From Letharia columbiana (Eukaryota > Ascomycota > Lecanoromycetes > Lecanorales > Parmeliaceae), in NCBI RefSeq assembly GCF_014066305.1, contig NW_023501054.1, positions 505,001-569,000 on the forward strand: a DNA stretch of 64,000 nucleotides. Direction: 5' to 3'. The stretch's first letter is position 1; every line of letters begins with the position of its first letter. A program made the translations under genes and the position numbers. Below, piece after piece: positions 1-10,748 of this stretch. The notes beneath the pieces are model-generated. The model did no database searches. It was not told the origin of the DNA and saw only the letters and a list, made by a program, of their open reading frames with translations.

Positions 1-93
1 TTTTAAAAAAAAAAAAAATTTTAAAAAAAAAAAAAAAAATAATATATATTATATTTATTTTATTAAAAAAAAAAAAAATTAAAAAAAATATTA

Positions 94-125
<32 letters not shown>

Positions 126-126
126 T

Positions 127-159
<33 letters not shown>

Positions 160-170
160 AAAAAAAAAAA

Positions 171-215
<45 letters not shown>

Positions 216-318
216 AAAAAAAAAAAAAAAAAAAAAAATTAAAAAATTTATAAAAAAAATTTTAAAAAAAAAAATTAAATAAAAAAATAAAATAAATAAT
301 TATATTTTTAAAAAAAAA
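1..318. repeat. A-rich low-complexity tract at block edge
   Basis: The tract consists of A runs interrupted by short T or TA groups, with no C or G until about position 320. Similar tracts occur at 8868-9214 and 49495-49826. It may be real low-complexity DNA at the edge of a RIP block or an artefact of consensus calling; the sequence alone does not decide. Confidence 0.7.
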
Positions 319-639
319 ATCTTACGTAGTTAATTAGCTTATTTAACTAATTTAAATTTCTTATTATAACTCTTATTATTATTCTTTATTAAGATATCTC
401 GACTAAATTATATATATAAATAATATATCTTTTTAATATAATTTAATAAAAACTTATTAACGTAATATTCTTAAGTTATTAAATTATTAAATTCTTTAAT
501 CTTAAAATTATATAATAGCGAACCTTTTTAATCTTTAATATATTATTTATATTCTAAAATAATTTCACGTTTAGAATATCTTATAAATTTACGAGACTTC
601 GAAATCTTTATAATTAAAGAGTTATTCTTATTATAATAA

Positions 640-760
640 ATAGTAATTAATATATATAAAAGAATAAGATAGAGCTAAGCTTAAAAATCTTAAATTTATA
701 TATATAGTTAATTATTAATTTAAAGTTATTACGCTCTTTAATTAGATCGACTAAGTTAGT
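640..760 (+). repeat. Dispersed repeat family C, copy 1
   Basis: This roughly 110-base motif runs from an AATATATATAAAAGAATAAGAT-like start to ACGCTCTTTAATTAGATCGACTAAG. Diverged copies lie at about 6565-6685, 7238-7350 and 8005-8117 in the same orientation, at 5381-5505 and 6285-6415 in reverse, and at 62921-63013 in the right-hand block. It is a fragment of a RIP-mutated dispersed element. I cannot assign it to a transposon class. Confidence 0.7.
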
Positions 761-1367
761 CTAATAATCTTTTTACGCCTTTTTTATTAAAAATTTATAT
801 ATAAAAGTCTTATACTTTAAGATACTTAGCTTACGATAAATATAGTTACTTTATAATTTCTTAAATTATAAAGCTTACTTTACGCTTTCTAATGCTATAA
901 AAATTATAAAGTTTAATCTACTATTAATATATTAAATAAAAATTTAAATATAATAGTTATAATAGTTATATTAGACGCGTTTAAGATTAAATAATAATTC
1001 TTTTATCTATTTATATAACTATTCTTCTTTTATTATTCTATTAATTTACTAATATAAATATATTTATTCTCGATATATTACTAAATACTTCAAGTATATA
1101 TATCTCTTTTACTCGCCTCTTTAAGTCTCTACTAACGTCTCTAAGTTATCTCTCGATAAATTTATTATTATTAGTAATCGAGGCCGTAAGAAAGCTTAAT
1201 AGCTATTTGCTACTACTTATAAACGCGTTAAAAGATCTTTTAAAAGAGCTCGAACGAATATTCTCTTCTTTATATACTTCTTTTAAGTTAGCGATAATAT
1301 CTTCTAATCTAGCGATACTATCTCTTAAGACGTATCTTTCTTACTAGTTATTTAATCTAATACTCTA

Positions 1368-2095
1368 TAAGAGAAGAAGTAAGAGAAGAAACTATAATAG
1401 ATAAATACGAAGAATATTATAAAGAATACTATAAAGAATACTGAGAAGAATATTACGGAGAATATTATAAAGAAATTAAGCGATAATAAGATTATTATCG
1501 TTAAGAATACGACTTAGCTCTTTAAGATCTCACGTTATATACTCTTTATAATTCTATATTAAATTATTACTTAATAAGCGAAGAATATTATTATAACTTA
1601 GTTTATTATTCTTACTATATTAAGAAGTAAGAGAAGAAATTATAATAAGTAAATACGAAGAATATTACGAAGAATACTACGGAGAATATTATAAAGAATA
1701 TTACGAAGAATACTACGAAGAAATTAAGCGATAATAAGACTACTATCGTTAAGAATACGGCTTAGCTCTCTAAGATCCCACGTTATATACTCTTTACGAT
1801 TTTATATTAAATTATTACTTAATAAACGAAGAATATTACTATAACTTAATCTATTATCTCTACTATATTAAGAAGTAAGAGAAGAAACTATAATAAATAA
1901 ATGCGGAGAATACTACGGAGAATACTACGAAGAATATTACGAAGAATATTACGGAGAAATTAAGCGATAATAAAATTATTATTATTAAGAATACGACTTA
2001 GCTCTTTAAGATTCTATATTATATACTCTTTACGATTTTATATTAAATTATTACTTAGTAAGCGAAGAATATTATTATAACTTAGTTTATTATCT
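1368..2095. repeat. Three tandem copies of a ~250-bp unit
   Basis: Each unit starts near AAGAAGTAAGAGAAGAAA (about 1370, 1622 and 1868), giving periods of about 252 and 246 bases. Each includes GAAATTAAGCGATAATAA and ends in a stretch containing TTATATTAAATTATTACTTA. Inside each copy a 12-base subunit of the GAATATTACGAA type repeats five or six times. In one frame the subunit reads as repeated Glu-Tyr-Tyr-Glu, so the array may be the relic of a repetitive coding region. Stops and A/T bias suggest RIP after duplication. Confidence 0.75.
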
Positions 2096-3339
2096 TTAAT
2101 CTATTAATATAATATATTATTATAAAAACGTTATAAGAGAAGAATTTACTACGACGATTATAGTTAATTAAGTCTCTATAGAAGAAATATTAAACGATAT
2201 ATATTTAAATAAATTAAAATCGTTTAATATCTATAGCTATTTTATTATTTAAAAATTTTTATTACGATAGAAGATATTATAGAATTTATATTATTAATTA
2301 ATATATTATCTTTATTTCTTTCTAATATTTCGATAATCTTACTTCTTACTATAAGAATATAGTCTTTCTCTATTTTTTATAAGTAATTATTACGAATTAA
2401 TTCTTTATACTTAATATACCTTTTTAATTAAATCTTAGCGCGCCTCTCTTCGTATATATATATCTATATATTATATAGATTAAATTAATTTTATAGTAAT
2501 AAAAGTAGATTAAAAACGTATAGTAAGCGATTAGAGTTCGATTTGACTTAGAGCTAGGGCTAAAATTTCATTTCACTTAGAAAAATTTAACTTTATAAAT
2601 TTAATTCATAGGTCTTTATCTATCTCTTTATAATATTAGAAGATACTCTTCGAGACGTAAACGAAGTATAATTCGAGATTCGATAGTTTTTAAAGATTCT
2701 TAATATTATAGCGAGTATCTTATTTACGTAATATATAATTTTAAGAAATTATATTATAAAAATAATAAGTCTTATTCGTAAATATTACGTATTATTAAAG
2801 ATTATCTACTATCTACTTAAAATATTATATATTATATTCTTAACGCTCTTTTAGATTTAACTCGCTAATTATCTTAATCTAAGTATATTTATATAACTAA
2901 GCGTTATTAATTCGAGCTTATAATAATTATTAAAGTATTTATTCGCTTATATCGACTTTAAAATATTCTAATTAAATAAAAAATAGCTCTCGATATATAG
3001 AATTCTCAATTAAAGTAATTATTTTCTTAAGAATTTTAATTATAATCTTCGAAGTATATCTAAAGCGATACTTTTTAAAATATCTAATATTAGAGAATTC
3101 TCGTATTTTTTATTATTATAGTTATATATAGTCTATATTAAGCTTAATATTTTTATTATAATAAATATCTTTAACTAATTAATTTAAAGCTTAAAAGTTT
3201 ATAATCTTAAAGAATTTAGTCTTATAATATATAATAGCTTTATAATTAACTAGAGTAGAATTATAAAGATATATAAGATATATTTATTATATAATATAAA
3301 TCATTAAGAAGAATATATAATTCTTTTAATATGGTGATA

Positions 3340-3526
3340 GTGGGAAGCCTATAGTAGCCGGGTAAACCTCGGTGTTCAGACTTCTATCCACATCTGATGG
3401 TTACTCTTCTAATTTGAGGGCGTAAATCTTCTCCGCGCAATGTGGCGAGAAATGATGTTAAGACGGCCGGAACTACTTTGATCCCCTCCCTACTAGCGTG
3501 GTCTACCCGGACTTAAGGAAGGGGAT
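3340..3526 (+). other. Unmutated GC-normal island upstream of the simple repeat
   Basis: The base composition switches suddenly to about 50% GC with normal CpA/TpG content. The last part contains a short inverted repeat (GATCCCCTCCC ... GGAAGGGGAT, about 3480-3527), which would form a hairpin just before a CTTA-type simple repeat. A hairpin followed by a short tandem repeat is what some non-LTR retrotransposons have at their 3' end. That identity is only an inference, as no coding sequence is visible. Confidence 0.5.
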
Positions 3527-3714
3527 AGTACTTACTTACTTACAATACTTACTTACTTACAGTGCTTACTTGCTTACAGTGCTTACTTGCTTGCAGTGCT
3601 TACTTACAATACTTACTTACAGTGCTTACAGTGCTTGCTTACAGTGCTTACAGTGCTTACTTACAGTGCTTACTTGCTTACAGTGCTTACTTACTTACTT
3701 GCTTACAGTGCTTG
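3527..3714 (+). repeat. CTTA/CTTACAGTG simple-repeat array, left part
   Basis: The array is made of CTTACTTA and CTTACAGTG/CTTGCAGTG units. It resumes after the inserted element at about 4000-4145, so one array was split by that insertion. The long open frame across it is a by-product of the repeat and not a gene. Confidence 0.85.
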
Positions 3715-3995
3715 CACCAGGGGGTGCGATAAGTGAGTAAGGTAACTAGGCCGGATTTGGACATAGCTTCTCCAGTATTAAATGGCTACATTTCCGTCTA
3801 TCCCATGCTACTTGATTACCATATCGCCGGCTTAATGCCCTTATCACCATTATTTACTAGCCAAGCATATCGCTTAGGCATCTCATCTACTCTAGCCTAG
3901 ATTTCCTTCAGAAAAATACCCTCCCACTCCTAGAGGCCTCGGTTGCAGTCCAAATCCGGCCTAGTTGCCTTACTCACTTATCGCACCCCCTGGTG
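3715..3995. mobile_element. 281-bp MITE-like element with 47-bp terminal inverted repeats
   Basis: The left end (3715-3761, starting CACCAGGGGGTGCGATAAGT) is the inverted complement of the right end (3949-3995), with 46 of 47 bases matching. The single mismatch is TA versus CA at about 3743. CTTG lies on both sides (3711-3714 and 3996-3999) and may be a 4-bp target duplication, although the flanking simple repeat makes that ambiguous. The 187-base interior has no coding capacity. Size and structure fit a non-autonomous DNA transposon. It is unmutated inside a heavily RIP-mutated block, so the insertion is probably recent or it is too short to trigger RIP. Confidence 0.8.
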
Positions 3996-3999
3996 CTTG

Positions 4000-4145
4000 C
4001 TTACTTTTACAATGCTTACTTACAGTGCTTACTTGCAATACTTACAGTACTTACTTACAGTGCTTATAGTACTTACTTATAATACTTACTTACTTTTAGT
4101 ACTTACTTACTTATAGTACTTACTTATAATACTTACGTTACTATA
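4000..4145 (+). repeat. CTTA/CTTACAGTG simple-repeat array, right part
   Basis: This continues the array found at 3527-3714 after the MITE-like insertion, and becomes progressively more A/T-rich (CTTATAGTACTTA) towards 4145. The gradual change suggests mutation spreading in from the RIP block or decay of the repeat end. Confidence 0.75.
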
Positions 4146-4849
4146 GCGATACTCTAATATCTATAACTCGATATTAAATTACTACTCTTAGAGGTTTATA
4201 GTTTAAATTCAACTATAGTTAAAAAATCTCTATAAAAAAAGACTCTATTATAAAGAACTATATTAATTATATAATATATCTTAATTTATATAGTTATTTT
4301 TCTATAATTATTCTAATATATATATATATTAATAGTCGAGTTTTTTATAAATAATATTTTTAATTATTAGACTATATAGACTAGTTATTATTTCGAAGAT
4401 TACTTTATTATATAAATTATAAATAAGAACTTAGTCTTTTAATATATCTATTTATATTAATATATATTCTATAATCTATATATATATATATATCTTTATT
4501 TATAAATTATATTTATTATAATAAGTAGATTTAATTACTATAGAGTAGATATAAATATTAAATAAAGTATTTATATATTAATAGTTAAGCGAGTTTTCTT
4601 ATCTCTAATTTAAGACTATTTAACTTTAAACTTAAATAATAAATATTAATAAATATTAATATTAAGACTTATAAGTATAAAGCTTTTATAATTATTATAG
4701 AGTTATTATTATTAATTAAGAAGTAAGCTATAGTTAAGATAAATAGTTTTAAAATCTTTAATTAAATATTACTTCGCTAATATTAAATTAATTTATATAA
4801 TTTCGAATTCTAAATTATATTATAGAATATACGCTATAATTTATACTCT

Positions 4850-6415
4850 TTAAAATCTAAATTAATTATCTTAATATAAAGTAACGAGTAAAGATCTATA
4901 AATTAAATTTATATTTTTTTTTTAATTAGAGCTATCGAGTAAATTTAATAAGCGATCTTTAATAAGCGATATTTGAATATCTTATCTTTTAATAATTATA
5001 AGATTAAATTTAAAATACCTTTTTTATTTAAAAGCCTATATTTTATTCTATAAAAAAAATTATAATAGAAATAAAAAAGTTATTCTTATATTAAATAATA
5101 TACACTTATTTTTTAATTAAGACTATCGAGCGTACTTTAATAAGCGAACTTTAATAAGTAATATTTAAATTCCTTACGCTTTAATAATTTTAAGATAAAA
5201 TTTAGAAATTCTTTTTTATCTAAAAGCCTACATTTTATTCTATAATTTAAAAAAAAAATTTAAAATTTTAATAGAAAATAAAAAAGTAATTCTATATATT
5301 AATAATATATATCTATTTTTTTAATAAGAGAGATATAGAAGAACGAGATTTTAATAGTTATAAACGCTAATTTATTTATTTACGATAAGTTAGTCGATTT
5401 AATTAAAAAGCGTAGCGAATTTAAATTACTAATTAACTATATATATAAATTTAAGATTTTTAAGCTTAGCTCTATCTTATTCTTTTATATATATTAATAT
5501 TATAGAATAAGCGAATTTTAGAAAATAAAAAGTAATCTTTCTTTTAATTAAAATTTATTTTTTATAAAAAAATTAAAAAATAAAAAATGAATTAAACTTA
5601 TAGCTCGATAGAGATATTAATTAAAAAGATATAATATAATATAATATATTAATCTATTATATTATACTCTAATAAGATATAAGATATTAAAATTTATATA
5701 ATCTTATATCTAATACGATATAAAATCTTAACGATATATACTATAAGATAATATATTTATAATACTATATTATAAGATAATATACGAGTAAAGAACTATA
5801 AATTAAATTTATAATAATTTTTTAAATTAGAGCTATCGAGTAAATTTAATAAGCGATCTTTAATAAGCGATATTTAAATATCTTATCTTTTAATAATTGT
5901 AAGATCAAATTTAAAAATACTTTTTTTATCTGAAAGCCTACATTTTATTCTATATCTTAAAAAAAAAAAAATTATAATAGAAAACAAAAAAGTTATCTCA
6001 AAATTAAATAATATATATCTATTTTTTTAATTAGGGCTGTCTCGCTATCGAGCGAACTCTAGTAAGCGATATTTGAAATTCTTACGCTTTAATAATTATA
6101 AAACTAAATTTCGAAATTCTTAAAAATTCGAAAAGCATAAATAGAGCTTTAAAATTTAGAAAGAAAATTTGAAAATTTTAATAGAAAATAAAAAAGTTAT
6201 TCTATATATTAATAATATATATCTATTTTTTTAATAAGAGAGATATAAGAGAGCGAGATTTTAATAATTGCGAACGCTAGTTTATTTATTCGCGATAAAT
6301 TAGCTAGTCTAATTAAAAGACGTAATAATCTTAAATTTATAATTAGTTATATATATAAATTTAAGATTTTCTAATTTAACTTTATTTTATTCTTTTATAT
6401 ATACTAATATATAAG
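4850..6415 (-). repeat. Left arm of a degenerate inverted array of ~180-350-bp units
   Basis: Several copies of a unit containing AATTAGAGCTATCGAGTAAATTTAATAAGCGATCTT, then AAAAGCCTACATTTTATTC, then AATAGAAAATAAAAAAGTTATT occur at about 4900, 5115, 5790 and 6030. They are in the opposite orientation to copies at 6700-8600. Reverse copies of dispersed family C are interleaved. All copies are strongly A/T-mutated and none codes. Confidence 0.7.
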
Positions 6416-6564
6416 ATATCTCGATTAGAATTTCTATATTTAAAAGTATAAGTAGCTATTCTAGTTATTATTCTAGTTAATAACTTAATAAATTTAATAT
6501 AATAGCTATTACTATTATAGCTATTACTATTATAACTATTATTATTATAGCTATTATTATTACT

Positions 6565-8600
6565 ATTATTAATATATATAAAAGAATAAGATAAAATTAA
6601 TTTAAAAAGTCTTAAATCTATATATATAGTTAATTATAAATTTAGATTTATTATATTCTTTAATTAAATCGACTAAGTTAGCTCGCTAGCTCTCTTAAAA
6701 TCTTTTATTAAAAAAGTAGATATATATTATTTACATATAGAATAATCTTTTTATTTTCTATTAAAATTTTAAGATTATTATTTTAAATTATAGAATATAA
6801 CTTAGACTTTTAGATAAAAAAAGAATTTCTAAATTTAGTCTTATAATAATTAAAGCGTAAGAGATTTAAATAGTATTTATTAAAGTTCGCTCGATAGCTC
6901 TAATTAAAAATAGATATATATTATTTAATTTTAAAATAACTTTTTTATTTTCTTTAAAATTTCGAGATTTTTCTTTTAAATTATAGAATATAATATAAGC
7001 TTTTAAATAAGAGCGAATTACTAAATTTAATCTTATAGATATTTAAAGATAAGAAATTTAACTATTACTTATTAAAGATCGCTTATTAAAGATCGCTTAT
7101 TAAAGATCGCTTATTAAAGATCGCTTATTAAATTTACTTTATAGCTCTAATTAGAAAAAAATAGTTATAAATTTAATTTATAAATCTTTACTCGTAATTA
7201 CTATTACTATAGTTATTACTATTATAATTATTATTATTATTAATATATATAATAGAATAAGATAAGACTAAGCTTAAAAATCTTAAATTTATATATATAG
7301 CTAATTATAAATTTAAAGTTACTACGCTCTTTAATTAGATCGACTAAATTATCGCGAATAAATAAATTAATATTCGTAACTATTAAAAAAAAATCGCTTA
7401 TTAAAGTTTACGCGATAGTTTTAATTAATAAATAAATATATATTATTCGAATTTAGAATAACTTTTTTATTTTCTATTAAAATTTTAAGAGTTTTCTTTT
7501 AAATTATAAAACGTAATATAAGCTTTTAGATAAAAAAAATTACTAAATTTAGTCTTATAGATATTTAAAGATAAGAAATTTAAATATCGTCTATTAAAAG
7601 CTCGCTCGATAGCTCTAATTAAAAAATAGATATATATTATTTAATTTTAGAATAACTTTCTTATTTTCTATTAAAATTTTAAGATTTCTCTTTTAAAATT
7701 ATAGAACGTAATATAGACTTTTAAATAAAAAAAAGAATTTTAAAATTTGATCTTATAGTTCTTTAAAAGTAAGAAATTCAAATATCGCTTATTAAAGATC
7801 GCTTATTAAAGATCGCTTATTAAATTTACTCGATAGCTCTAATTAAAAAAAACGATTATAAATTTAATTTATAGATCTTTACTTATAACTATTATTATTA
7901 TAACTATTACTATTATTATTATAGCTATTATATCGAATTTATTAAGTCGTTAATTAAAATAATAATTAGAATAGTTATTTATACTTTTAAATATAGAAAA
8001 TATATTAGTATATATAATAGAATAAGATAGAGCTAAGCTTTAAAATCTTAAAATTATATATATAATTAATTATAAATTTAATTAGATCTACGCTTTTTAA
8101 TTAAATTAACTAAGTTATTATAAATTAATTAATTAATATTAATAACTATTAAAAAATAATAGATATATATTATTAATATATAAAATAACTTTTTTATTTT
8201 CTATTAAGTTTTTAAGATTATTTTTTTAAATTATAAAACGAAATCTAGGCTTTTAAATAAAAAAAGAATTTTTAAATTTAGTCTTATAATTATTAAAGCG
8301 TAAGAAATTTAAATATCGCTTATTAAAGTTTACTTAACAGTTAAATAGCTCTAATTAAAAAATAATAGATTTATATTATTAATATATAAAATAACCTTTT
8401 TATTTACTATTAAATTTTTAATTTTTTTTTAAATTATAGAATAAAATGTAAGCTTTTAAATAAAAATAAATTTTCTAAATTTAGTTTTATAATTATTAAA
8501 GCGTAAGAAATTTAAATATTACTTATTAAAGATCGCTAATTAAATTTACTCGATAGCTCTAATTAAAAAAAATATATAAATTTAATCTATAGATCTTTAC
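6565..8600 (+). repeat. Right arm of the degenerate inverted array
   Basis: Forward copies of the same units (AATAACTTTTTTATTTTCTATTAAAATTTTAAG and AAGCTTTTAGATAAAAAA) recur near 6745, 6930, 7455, 7655, 8185 and 8390, interleaved with family C copies near 6575, 7240 and 8010. The axis between the two arms falls in CTATTACTATTATAG-type triplet-like repeat at about 6480-6565. The arrangement suggests that one or more segments were duplicated in inverted orientation before RIP. Confidence 0.7.
7077..7132 (+). repeat. 14-bp tandem repeat, four exact copies
   Basis: GATCGCTTATTAAA is repeated four times without change. Two copies of the same 14-mer lie at 7797-7824 in another unit of the array. 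Exact copies in an otherwise diverged array mean that the local expansion happened after most of the mutation. Confidence 0.9.
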
Positions 8601-8867
8601 TCGTTATTTTATAATATAATATTATAAATATATTATCTCGTAATATATATTATTAAGATCTCGAATTTATATTAAAAAAAGATATAATATTTAATTTTAT
8701 TTATATTATACTCGAGTATAATATAATATTACTTAATATAAAATATCTCGTAAAATATATTATATCTTTTCGACTAGTAGATAGAGATAAAAATAAGTTT
8801 AATAGAGATAAATAGATATTAAATATATATATCTTATTTAAAATAAAAGAGATATACTTATTATATA

Positions 8868-9024
8868 TAAAAATTTTTTTAAAAAAAAAAAAAAAAAAAT
8901 TTATAATTTTTTAAATATAAAAAAAAAAAAAAAAAAAAAATTTTTTTTAAAATTTAAAAAAAAAAAAAAAAAATTAAAAAAAAAAAAAAAAATTTTTTTA
9001 AAAATTAAAAAAAAAAAAAAAATA

Positions 9025-9082
<58 letters not shown>

Positions 9083-9095
9083 AAAATAAAAATTT

Positions 9096-9152
<57 letters not shown>

Positions 9153-9161
9153 AAAAAAAAA

Positions 9162-9199
<38 letters not shown>

Positions 9200-9214
9200 A
9201 AAAAAAATTTATTT
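8868..9214. repeat. A-rich low-complexity tract at right edge of the left block
   Basis: Long A runs with occasional T groups close the left AT-rich block. Normal-composition DNA begins about 100 bases later. It is similar in kind to 1-318 and 49495-49826. Confidence 0.7.
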
Positions 9215-9638
9215 TTTTTTTAATTTAAAGTAACTATAATTTTATTAACTTAATTTATATTTATTTAAAATAAAATTAATATATTTAATATATGCTATAA
9301 GTTCATTCGAGGTAAACTATAAGGTGGGTAAGCATATGACTAAAGCTTCACCCCTCCCGAACTTTTTTTCACCCTGAGCTGTAACCCGAAATGGATTTTC
9401 GGTGGTTGCCCTCCAAATGGGTTGCCGCAATCGGCTTCTGACAAATCCATCTGCCGTTACGACAAATTGTTGATTAAAAAGCATCCTGCAGCTTCTAACA
9501 ACAGTCTGTAATAGTCAGCACAATGGCGACAAAGTATATATTCCTCCTTCTTTCCCTTGACTCTCTCTACTCTTCCCATCGTCATCATCTTCCTCCTCCC
9601 TCTATAGCCAGAACCAGCCAACATCACAATCGCCCATC

Positions 9639-10748
9639 ATGTCGCCCAGCCTTTTCGACCCCATCCACATCGGCTCCATCCCCCTCTCCCACCGCGTCGC
9701 CATGGCACCTCTAACCCGCTACCGCGCCAACGATGCCCACGTGCACACCTCTCTCGCTACAGAATACTATGGTCAGCGGGCCTCCGTCTCTGGAACCCTC
9801 CTCATCACTGAAGCCACCTTCATCTCTCCCCGCGCCTCTGGCTACGCGAACGTGCCTGGTATATACAACAAGGATCAGATTGCGGCGTGGAAGAATGTCA
9901 CGGATGCGGTTCACAAGGAGGGCAGCTATATATTCTGTCAGCTGTGGGCATTGGGACGGACGGCGAAGCCGGAGATTGTGAGGAAGGAAGCCGGCGAGAA
10001 ATGGTTCGCCAGCAGCAGCAGCGTCCCTATGGAGGCTGGGACCGAGGAACCGAGAGCCCTAGACGAGGAAGACATCCGGGGCTTAGTAGGAGACTACGTG
10101 CAAGCTGCGAAGAATGCGATTGAGGCTGGGTTCGATGGCGTGGAGATCCATGGCGCCAATGGATATTTAATCGATCAATTTATACAGGATGTGGTCAACA
10201 AGAGGACGGATGCGTGGGGTGGAAGTGTGGAAAAGAGATCTAGATTTGCCCTTGAGGTTGCCAAGGCGGTCGTTGAGGCTGTCGGGAGTGAGAAGGTGGG
10301 GATCCGGTTGAGCCCCTTCAGCACATACCAGGGGATGAAGATGGCACATCCGGTACCGCAGTTCAGCCATCTGGTTGAGGGACTCAAGGAGCTGAAGCTG
10401 GGCTATCTACACTTGGTGGAGTCGCGCATTTCAGGCAACGCAGATGTTGAGACCACAGAAAGAGTTGAGCCTTTGCTGAAGATTTGGGGCAAGACGAGTC
10501 CGGTGCTTCTGGCTGGTGGGTTCCAGCCGGACAGTGCAAAGCGCGCGGTTGAGAAAGAGTATACCGGACAGGACGTCATGATTGTGTTTGGCAGACACTT
10601 CATCTCGAACCCGGACTTGCCATTTAGGATTGAGAAGGGCATAGAGCTGACGAAGTATGACCGTGACACGTTCTATAAGACCGGAAGCCCCGATGGATAT
10701 GTCGACTATCCTTTCAGCAAGGAGTGGGAGGCGCAGAGCAAGCTGTAG
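9639..10748 (+). CDS. Old yellow enzyme / NADH:flavin oxidoreductase
   Basis: A single-exon gene of 369 aa, the normal length for a fungal old yellow enzyme. These FMN enzymes reduce the C=C bond of alpha,beta-unsaturated carbonyls using NAD(P)H, probably in the cytosol. Family signatures are visible in order: an N-terminal barrel strand with PLTRYRA (25-30), substrate-binding and catalytic HGANGY (His171, Asn174, Tyr176), RTDxWGGSxExRxRF (189-203), the GIRLSP strand (221-226) and the FMN phosphate-binding end GRHFISNPDLP (318-328). The ATG at 9639 starts directly in conserved sequence (SLFDPIHIGS); an upstream ATG at 9523 opens another frame. It is the first gene beside the RIP block, about 420 bases from its edge, and looks intact. 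The natural substrate cannot be told from sequence. Confidence 0.93.
   Translation: MSPSLFDPIHIGSIPLSHRVAMAPLTRYRANDAHVHTSLATEYYGQRASVSGTLLITEATFISPRASGYANVPGIYNKDQIAAWKNVTDAVHKEGSYIFCQLWALGRTAKPEIVRKEAGEKWFASSSSVPMEAGTEEPRALDEEDIRGLVGDYVQAAKNAIEAGFDGVEIHGANGYLIDQFIQDVVNKRTDAWGGSVEKRSRFALEVAKAVVEAVGSEKVGIRLSPFSTYQGMKMAHPVPQFSHLVEGLKELKLGYLHLVESRISGNADVETTERVEPLLKIWGKTSPVLLAGGFQPDSAKRAVEKEYTGQDVMIVFGRHFISNPDLPFRIEKGIELTKYDRDTFYKTGSPDGYVDYPFSKEWEAQSKL

Larger units (their letters stand above)
1..9215. repeat. Left AT-rich, RIP-degraded repeat block
   Basis: Nearly the whole stretch is A/T with scattered CpG but almost no CpA or TpG; positions 601-840 contain none at all. That dinucleotide pattern is the known footprint of repeat-induced point mutation in Pezizomycotina. 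No open reading frame of useful length survives except one made of simple repeat. The block contains tandem and inverted repeats, listed separately, and one unmutated island at 3340-4040. It ends abruptly in an A-rich tract about 420 bases before the first real gene. Confidence 0.9.

Noticed and set aside
3498..3740. 80-codon open frame rich in Leu, Thr and Tyr
   Set aside because: It is generated by the CTTACTTACAGTG simple repeat and runs into the MITE-like element; no start context or domain.
1368..8600. Repeat arrays as a CRISPR array
   Set aside because: Units are long, diverged and nested, spacers are not unique, and the genome is eukaryotic.
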